Positions 6,442 to 13,089 of a stretch of 13,089 nucleotides of DNA are shown here, piece after piece. The stretch lies in assembly GCA_018398765.1 (NCBI GenBank), contig JAHBMJ010003119.1:1-13089 (forward strand), given 5' to 3'. Every line of letters starts with the position of its first letter. Position 1 is the stretch's first letter. Under the pieces are notes generated by a model that ran no database searches, had not been told where the DNA came from, and worked only from the letters and a program-made list of their open reading frames with translations. A program made the position numbers and the translations under genes. The stretch comes from Chromera velia (lineage: Eukaryota > Sar > Chromeraceae).

Positions 6442-9400
6442 GAAGTGCCCTCTGTGTTGGTTGAACAGAGGAAGAGGGAGACAATTGATGTGGATGAGGA
6501 GGCCGAGGAAGGAGGAGAAGACGAAAATTTGATGATGGATGAAGATGAGGAGGCCAAGTTTTTGGAAGAGAGGCGGAAGAAGAGACAGGAACTGATCAAA
6601 AAAGTGGAGGAAGAAAAGGCAAAAGAAATTGAAGCGAGCCAACCCATTCCCTTCTCTCGTCGCTCTCCCTCCATCTCCCTTCCCCCTCAGCGGCACATGC
6701 GCTCCTCTGTCAACGGCGACGCAGACGCAGAACGCGACGGCATTGACGACTTGCCAGACGGACGAGGCAAGGCCGATTCAGATTCCTCCGATTCCGAAGT
6801 GGACGAGTCAGAGAGAGTCAAGTCCCTTCAATCTGCAGACGTCCTGGATCCTCAGATCCTCGCGACTCTGCCTCCAGAGATGCGGGAGCTTCAGAAGAGG
6901 ATTCGAGAGGAGAAGCAGAAGCTGAGGGAATTTGTGATTGGACAGAAGGAGGCAGCAGAGAAGAGGAGGGAGGAGCAGGAGGGTCCGGTGACTCTCCAGA
7001 GGGAGAGAGAGCAGCAGGGAAAGAGCGCGGGAGTGGAGGAGGACGGAGGGGGGGAGGAGGATGAGCTGGACATGTTCAACACGAGTGAGAAGAATCTGGA
7101 GAACGTGCGGAAGAAAAGAATCCTCTCCAGACCCACTGCAGCCGCAATGGGAGACGAATTGGGAGAAGAGGCCATGAATATCGGTGTCATTGCAGGTCTG
7201 TCACTAGTGCTACTGCCTACCTTTAATGGGACTCCTCTTCTTTGTTTCATGTGCATGCGATTGCTTCATCACGAGCAAGCTTTCATTCTCGTTGTCGTGT
7301 GTGGAAACTTTCTCGTATCTCTGCATTGGGTGGATGCTTTGCAGCTCTCTTTTCTCCCTGGCAGAAGTCAATCAATCCACGCGTATTCGTGGGTGTTTCT
7401 CGCCAAGATCTCTGGGCGTGGGTGCAGGGAAATGAGGATGGTAGGAGACTGACTCTTCGTTTGAGTTATCGGTCTGCTGAATGCATCAATCACGCAATGA
7501 ATGGACAAATGAATGACTGCAGGTGACCACGACGACGCTGAGGGTTACTACCAAGCTCGCATCGGGGAGGTGATGGACAACAGGTTGGTGGTCTCTGTCT
7601 ATCTGTCTGTCTGTCTGTCTGTGTAGAAAAGGAGGGAGAAGAAGAAGAAACATATGAGACAGTCTTGTTTTTCTGAATTGTGGCACTCACTTGTCTGTAA
7701 TTGTTTCTGTCTGTCTCTGCCTACGGCTTGCAGGTACCGAATTCTGGCAGACCAGAGCGGCCGCGGTGTGTTCTCCAACGTCGTGAAGGCAGAGGACCTC
7801 CAAAATTCAGGAACGATGGTGGCCATCAAGATCATCAGGTTGGTCGGTCAGTCGGGGTGATCGGAGGGTCGGAGCTGATATTCCTTCTCTTTTCTTTTTC
7901 TTCTTCCCTTTTCTCATTTCTTTCCTTTTGATTTTGCTCATGAAGTGCTTCTCGAGATTTCTGCTTCCTTTCCCCGCAAGGGATCCGCCAACACAGAATC
8001 CGAAAGGCTTTCATCGATGCTTCTTTGTTTCGATCTGTTTGTCTTTTGAGAGGCCACACCCTGCGTCTAAAAGGAGAAAGAGCGAAAGGCCGCAGCCAGA
8101 CAGAAAACCTTCCTTTCTCTTCCTGTCTTTGTAATCTGCCATACACCCCTTCTTGCAGAGCGAATGACATGATGAAGCGCGCAGCCATGAAGGAGATGGA
8201 CATTCTTCGACTGCTCAACAGCCATGACAAGGAAAACAGGAGGAATGTGGTCAGTCAGTCATGGAATGCAAACAGACCGCTACATGATTGCTTCGTGCCC
8301 GCATTTCTTCTTCCGTTCTGCGTGAGCTGATGCCTCCATATGTTCTCTCGTTCTGTTTTTTGTCGGTTTTTTTGCCTCTGTTGCCGTGCTTGGTCCTTGG
8401 GAGTCTTTTTCTTCTATTTAGATCTGTGAAAGTATCACCACACACGAAGAGCATGACAAAAAAGCATACAGCCACACCGTTGGGTCAAACCCAGGAGAGC
8501 TTCCGGTATTACTCATACAATTGTCTCATAGTCTTTTTCCGTATTCGCTTCCGTGGGCGTGTGTGTGTTCGTGCGTGCAGGTGCGACTCCTGTCCCATTT
8601 TGAATACAGAGGCCATCTCTGCCTGGTGTTCGAGTGGATGTGGGGGTCTCTGAGGGGGGCTCTGAAGAAGATTCAGGCGACCTCTGTCGGCAGAGGGTTG
8701 TCACCGCAAGTCAGTCTGAATGTCGGCTCTTTTTCCTGCCTGCCCCCGCGCCTTTGGACGCATGCATGCACATCACCTCTGCATGCATTCACCCTCTGTC
8801 TCGCTCCCTTGCTTCCTCGGTCGATCGCTCTTCGTGTTTCTATTTACGTTCGGGGTGTGTGGGCCTGGGTATGTGCATTTGTTGCCGTGTGTGCCATATC
8901 AGGAGTGCCTGTTGAGTTGTCTGTGCGTCTGGTCAGCTTTTCGCTTTCGCCTGTTTGTGTGAGGCGCGCGCGCGGGTCTGGGTGTGCGTGTGTATCACTT
9001 CGCATGTATGCACCTGTTTGCAGGCTGTCTGGCTGTACACCAAGCAGCTCTTCACCGCCCTCCGCCTGATGAAAAAGTGCCACATCATCCATGGAGATCT
9101 GAAGCCCGATAACGTCCTGATCAACGAGAAACACTCAACACTCAAGGTCAGGCAGGCAGCCAGGCAGCGAGGGAAATAGACAGACAGATTCCCAGGCGCA
9201 GGGTTGATGACCACTGAGCGTTCTGGTCTTCTATGCCCAGTGCCCCATTTTCTTACTCTGTCTGAGAGGTGAACGCGGTCTTTTGATCTGATTCGGTCGC
9301 TCTCTTTGCGTGTGCCTCCTTCTCTGTGTGCAGAGCGTTTTCTTGTATCGATTTTCTCTTCCGCCAGTCGCTGCACTGTGACGTATTTTCTTTCTTTTCC

Positions 9401-11431
9401 TTTCGTCGCCTGCTTTTTGCACTTCCTGTGATCAGCCCCTTGATTGGTTTGGTTGTTGGGACGAAACTTTTCATTTGTTTGTGTTCATGCGTGCAGGTTG
9501 CTGATTTAGGGAGTGCGTCGGACCTCTCAGAGAACGAAATCACTGCGTATCTTGTCTCCAGATACTACAGAGCTCCGGAGGTCAGTGTGCTTGCGACTGT
9601 TCTGTGCAATTGTGCATTTTTTTGGTTAGAGCTGAGACAGAAGAAAGTGTGGTCCTGTCTGTGTCTATGTAGCGAGCTTTTGCATGATGTCCTATTGTGT
9701 TTGTACTTGGGGGAGGGGGATCGGGGGTCAGGTCCCCTCTGCGTGTCTTTTTTTTTTGTCTTTGTCCTTTGTGTCGTGGTGGGATAAGTTTGAATGGGTA
9801 GCTGGGGAGCATCAGCTGTTTCTGTGTTTCCTTGTCCTGTGTCCATTTGTTGAAATCGGCATTGGAAGTAGTCTGTCTCTGTTGAAAATACAAGACTTAC
9901 ACCTTCTTTTCCGTCTACCTCTTTCCGGTCTCTTCTCTGGCATGGGTGCCTTCAGATGATCATGAACTTGAGGCGCAAAGAATTGACGGCGGGAGAAAGG
10001 TTTTTGTGCCGAAAGACATCGGATGTGCCTTGTTCATGCGTATGATGCAGATCATGATGGGTCTGAAGTACGACTGTCAGGTGGATGTGTGGAGTGCCGG
10101 TTGCACTCTGTATGAGCTTGCGACTGGTGACATTTTGTTTCCTGGTCGTTCGAACAACGAGATGCTGAAACTGATGATGGAGAAGAAGGGATGGATGGCC
10201 CGTCGCATGATCAACCAGGGACAGTTTGCAGAGAAGCATTTCAACAAGGCAGGCAAAGACAGGGAATTCTACTACTACGACAAGGACACTTTCACTCAGG
10301 TCAGTCGGATGGTCTATCTGTTTGTCTGTCCGGTTTTTCTGACTGGTGAGCTTGTTTTCTTCTTCTAAGTGGATTTTGTTATGAGACTATGGGTCCCGTC
10401 TTTACTTCCGTGGCTTCCATTTCTTTTCTATGCGTGAGTGAAAGGGTCGTTTTTACTTCTCTCCGTTTCTCTTTCTTTTTTTCGCTCGATCTTCTTGTAC
10501 GGCTTGTGTTGGGTGTGGACAAGCAAGATGACGCAATAGATCGATTCTTTCTGCACGCAGACCCCCCTTCCCTCCTCACTCGCTTCCTCCAGCTGTGTTC
10601 CTTCACTCCGTTCCTTTTTTGTGCGTGCTTTGTCTTTTTTTCTTTCTGCAGAAGAACGTGATGAGGACAATCAGAGACTTCCCGCCGCCACAGAGATTTG
10701 CTGACGCGGTGATAGACCGACACCCGAAGGCAGTCTCGAACACCGAACAAGGAAGGTCAGTCCTGCATGCGTCTAATGTGCTGGCTGGTCTTTCTGTTGC
10801 CTTACTACTTGTTATTTGTTGTGTCTGTCTGGCAGACAATCAAAAAAGGATGTAGGCATCAAGAGAGATGACTCGGATTTGGATGGACCGGATTTGCAAG
10901 CATCTGAGGAAGGGGCAAGGGAGGATCAAATAAATAGACTCAACAGAAGCGCAGACTAGAAAATCAGATAGATCGACGGACAGGACATTGCAAAGCCTGT
11001 ATGCGAATGCTTTTCTCTTGCGCCACCTCTTTCACAGCATTCTTTTTGTTTCACAGGTCCTCTCTTTTCTGACTCTGATTGATGCCTTTCTGCCGCCTGC
11101 TCTCCCGCAATTGCCTTAATTCTTTGCCTCTCCGTCTTTCCTCTGTGCGTGAGAGGAGAATCCAGAAGTGAGAGAATCTAGTAGAGAGAAATTAAAGGGT
11201 CGGTAGGATCGCAAGCTTTTTTTTTTTTCACCTTGCTTTCATTCCCTTTCTGTTTTTGCTGCCTCTCGGGTGTTTCTTGTGTGCAGATACCTTCGGAGAA
11301 AGCTCCGACAATTCGCGGAGTTAATCGAGAGGTGCGTAGAGCTGGACCCCGAGAGGCGCATCACCCCGGAGGACGCCCTGAGACACCAGTACTGCACGGA
11401 GGCATTCGAAATGCCCCAGGGACACCACTGA
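5872..11431 (+). CDS. PRPF4B: PRP4-family protein kinase, copy B (complete, 10 exons, 804 aa)
   Basis: A complete PRP4K-type kinase gene. Exons: 5872-7195, 7523-7583, 7734-7838, 8159-8249, 8581-8709, 9024-9146, 9497-9580, 10051-10299, 10652-10755 and 11287-11431. Intron phases are 1,2,2,0,0,0,0,0,2 and all joins stay in frame, giving 804 residues (human PRPF4B is about 1,000). The first ATG of the frame is 5872, with A at -3. Residues ~6-190 are Arg/Asp and Arg/Glu repeats; ~200-257 are acidic then helical; ~325-390 look coiled-coil. The PRP4 hallmark DDAEGYY occurs at 445-451. Kinase features: Gly loop GRGVFSNV (471-478), beta-3 Lys K494, alpha-C Glu E509, catalytic D595 in HGDLKPDN (593-600), D614 in DLG, APE at 637-639, and LDPERRIT near the C terminus. 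HRD Arg is Gly (human PRP4 has Ala there), which supports the family call. The likely role is phosphorylation of spliceosomal proteins in nuclear speckles, by family analogy. It lies about 2.3 kb downstream of copy A on the same strand. Confidence 0.92.
7593..7622 (+). repeat. (CTGT)n microsatellite in copy B intron 2
   Basis: CTGT units with one CTAT variant, starting about ten bases after the donor of the 150-bp intron 7584-7733, the shortest intron in the window. Confidence 0.9.
8915..9106 (+). repeat. 192-bp paralogous identity block, copy B member
   Basis: This is the partner of 1039-1230. It includes the intron end with a short GCGCGCGCG run, the TGCAG acceptor at 9019-9023 and exon bases 9024-9106. 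Because it crosses an intron-exon junction, protein-level selection alone does not explain the identity. Confidence 0.9.
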
Positions 11432-11810
11432 TCCTGACTGGCTGTTGATTTCTGTAGTGACTTACGAGCTTTGAGCGAGGCTTTGAGAAGGAAGTGGTGG
11501 CCGACATGCATTCTTTGCACCTTGGATGGGAAAATCCCTCTCACATTGGCTTTTGCTACGGCCTTCGCCCAACCTGGCGCCCAATCGCGACACCGGTGGC
11601 ACAGGTGCAAAATCTAATTGGGTGCCCACGACCGGCTCCTGACAATAGTGGACAGGTGTGGACAGCCGTCGTCCTAATAGACCTATAGAGCTAGACGCTT
11701 AGTTGGTGATCAAAAATGAATGCCAGTGGAATGCTGCCAGTGGGTAGATGCGGGATCACTGCGGAAGTCGAAGTGGGAGGTGGCCTATACATGTGAATCT
11801 GGGTGTGAAT
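11432..11810. other. 3' flank of copy B
   Basis: About 380 bases of medium GC with no supported gene. The first ~35 bases resemble the copy A 3' flank. A short direct repeat TGCCAGTGG occurs twice near 11722-11742. No clear AATAAA-type signal is seen close to the stop. Confidence 0.55.
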
Positions 11811-11875
11811 CGTATAATATGTGTAAATATGTGAAAATATTTTTATAAATTATAATGATAAAGCATGATAAAGCC

Positions 11876-11893
11876 AGATCGTGGACACGATCT
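11876..11893. repeat. Perfect 8-bp inverted repeat, 2-nt centre
   Basis: AGATCGTG and CACGATCT around a GA centre, at the left side of the AT-rich block. Confidence 0.8.
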
Positions 11894-11960
11894 AGTTACA
11901 CTGAAACTATAGTGTGATATAATTCAAATTGTAACACAATACCTTATACAGTAGTACTAG

Positions 11961-11980
11961 TAACACAAATAATTGTGTTA
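11961..11980. repeat. Perfect 8-bp inverted repeat, 4-nt loop
   Basis: TAACACAA, loop ATAA, TTGTGTTA. Its left arm and loop resemble the reverse complement of 12435-12450. Confidence 0.8.
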
Positions 11981-12154
11981 TAATTATAGGTGTGGTAAAA
12001 TAGTTAGAGTAAGTTAGTAGGTGTGATGATTCACTGATGAAATTGTTAGAAAAAAACTGAAGTGATCCTATAGACTTTCAAAGTGACTAGCTTGAAATCT
12101 TTAGATCGAGTCCTTAAAGTTCAGACTCACCTCACTTACTTATTCGATCACTCT

Positions 12155-12275
12155 GATTCACTCCCTCGCTCACTCAGTCACTCACTAGCTCACTCACTCA
12201 TTCACTCACCTCACCCACCTCACTCACCTCACTCACCCACTCACTCACTCACTCATTCACCCACTCACTACATGC
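12155..12275 (+). repeat. Imperfect (CACT/CTCA)n tract
   Basis: About 120 bases of CACT/CTCA tetramers with CACC and TTCA variants. Its translation is a Ser/His/Leu/Pro-rich low-complexity peptide, not a plausible gene. Confidence 0.85.
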
Positions 12276-12570
12276 AGGCCTAGATGCAGACTTTGTTCAT
12301 ACATGCATGTGTGCAGTCCGCGCGGCCCGCAGCGGCTGTGACGCTGCCCCTCGACGCATGTCAAACCACAATCTACAACTATTTTTTTCACATATAAGTA
12401 TAATTTAATTGAATCAGTCAAAAGTTCTTAAAATCAGAATTATTGTGTCAAAAGTTATTGTCACATAAAACGTTTTAGAAATTCTCATTATGGCACACTA
12501 TAGTTCTAGTGACATAGTACGGTTAGGAGTAACGTTAGGCACAGCTCGACTGACGGTTTCACAAAGGACA

Positions 12571-13089
12571 CTACCTTCTGACATAAGAAGACACCCGCTC
12601 ATAGTTTTCTGAAGAAAAATGGTGAAGAAATAAAGGAGATCTAGTCATCCAATGATCTCTGCCATCTCCGTCTGTTTCTCTTCGAAGCATCACTCTGCTG
12701 GGCCGGTTCCTGTGTCCGCTTGCCACTCTCTTTGCTCCCGGAAGGAGCGCGGGGGCGCGGAAGCGTGGACACCGGTGGGGGGAGCGAAAGGACCCGCCGA
12801 ACCCAGCGACGTGAGCAACCGATACGCAGCCACGCAGGGCCGAACGTATACGCATCACCCAGATTGAGCATAGAATTCCTCGTTGCTGCTTTTATCTCCA
12901 TTGAACAAACCCATCGAGACTCGGCAAGGGAGCAGCACCCATGTCGCAGTCTCCTGAACACAAGCAATCTTCTCCTTCCCCGTCTCGACATGACCTCTCT
13001 GATAAGAGAGCTGGACCGTCTCCTCCTCCGTCTTCAACATCTCCTACTCCTCCGTCTTCAACCACTGACTGCCATCGCCCAGGACGTCG
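12571..13089. other. GC-richer region, no gene supported
   Basis: Composition rises again and overlapping open frames of 60-116 codons exist on both strands (for example 12641-12991 and 12855-13040 on the minus strand, 12652-12867 on the plus). None has a recognisable domain, and overlapping frames of this size are expected by chance. The minus-strand frame starting at 13040 is preceded in frame by TAG. The edge of a neighbouring gene may begin here, but the window ends too soon to tell. Confidence 0.4.
13024..13062 (+). repeat. Short tandem duplication, 15-base unit
   Basis: TCCTCCGTCTTCAAC occurs at 13024-13038 and 13048-13062, 24 bases apart, at the right edge of the window. Confidence 0.85.

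Larger units (their letters stand above)
11810..12570. other. AT-rich intergenic block bounded by inverted repeats
   Basis: An AT-rich interval interrupted by the CACT-rich tract and a short GC-rich patch (about 12316-12360). AACTATAGTGTG at 11905-11916 is matched in inverse orientation by CACACTATAGTT at 12494-12505. Further in, 11961-11977 matches the reverse complement of 12435-12450 with few differences. Perfect hairpins lie at 11876-11893 and 11961-11980. This could be a degenerate MITE-like element about 0.6 kb long. No transposase frame and no clear target-site duplication were found. Confidence 0.35.

Noticed and set aside
5876-6674. Long minus-strand frames rich in Ser/Leu/Cys opposite copy B exon 1.
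   Set aside because: They mirror the GA-rich repeats on the coding strand and are low complexity.
7196-7452. Open reading of copy B exon 1 through intron 1, giving 86 hydrophobic residues.
   Set aside because: A phase-matched splice from 7195 to 7523 restores the PRP4 hallmark DDAEGYY, so this is intron read-through. A retained-intron isoform is possible but has no support here.
9946-10050. In-frame extension of exon 8 upstream into intron 7 of copy B.
   Set aside because: Copy A has no such sequence, and the TGCAG acceptor at 10046-10050 matches that of copy A. The RAPE-IMMG join needs exon 8 to start at 10051.
1-11431. Allelic haplotypes misassembled in tandem.
   Set aside because: Introns differ greatly in length and sequence while exons are close, which is more than expected of alleles. 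It cannot be excluded without long reads.
12083-12283. Plus-strand frame rich in Ser-His-Leu-Pro.
   Set aside because: Translation of the CACT/CTCA tetramer tract; no coding signal.
12641-12991. Minus-strand 116-codon frame at the right edge.
   Set aside because: Arg-rich low-complexity translation that overlaps other open frames on both strands; no domain recognised.

Overview
This is eukaryotic nuclear DNA. It contains two tandem, same-strand copies of a spliceosome-associated protein kinase of the PRP4 family (PRPF4B/PRP4K; CMGC group). The genes have many introns of about 150-570 bp. Base composition is medium GC, there are many TG/CTGT/TTTC microsatellites, and the code is standard with TGA stops. 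Intron size and TG-rich texture resemble an alveolate near the coccidian/chromerid lineages. That is only an impression: no marker here fixes the species.

Layout. 1-3599: 3' part of copy A, beginning inside the fourth exon when numbered by copy B, with seven exons and a TGA stop; its N-terminal exons lie left of the window. 3600-about 5540: intergenic DNA, including an AT-rich, hairpin-rich block (about 4700-5265). About 5540-5871: 5' flank or 5' UTR of copy B. 5872-11431: complete copy B, ten exons, predicted 804 residues, with an Arg/Asp-Arg/Glu N-terminal domain followed by a full kinase domain. 11432-about 12570: intergenic, with an AT-rich block holding inverted repeats and a (CACT)n tract. 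About 12570-13089: GC-richer DNA with no gene I can defend.

Over the shared 911 exon bases the copies differ at 29 positions plus one 12-bp insertion, giving 9 substitutions in about 302 residues. Seven of those nine fall in a 32-residue stretch from just after the catalytic loop to the activation segment (residues 601-632 in copy B numbering). A 192-bp run with no mismatch crosses the intron 5/exon 6 junction and stops abruptly beside a 40-bp stretch with 13 mismatches. This looks like gene conversion homogenising the paralogues while sparing the activation-segment cassette. In copy A the same cassette ends in a GC rather than GT splice donor, so the kinase depends on GC-AG splicing or is truncated.

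All 15 inferred introns have a pyrimidine at donor +3 (mostly GTCAGT), G at +5, and the extended acceptor TGCAG. This is an unusual splice-site grammar, found here in a gene whose family itself regulates splicing. Exon joins were made by eye from reading frame, splice consensus and agreement between copies; no transcript was available.
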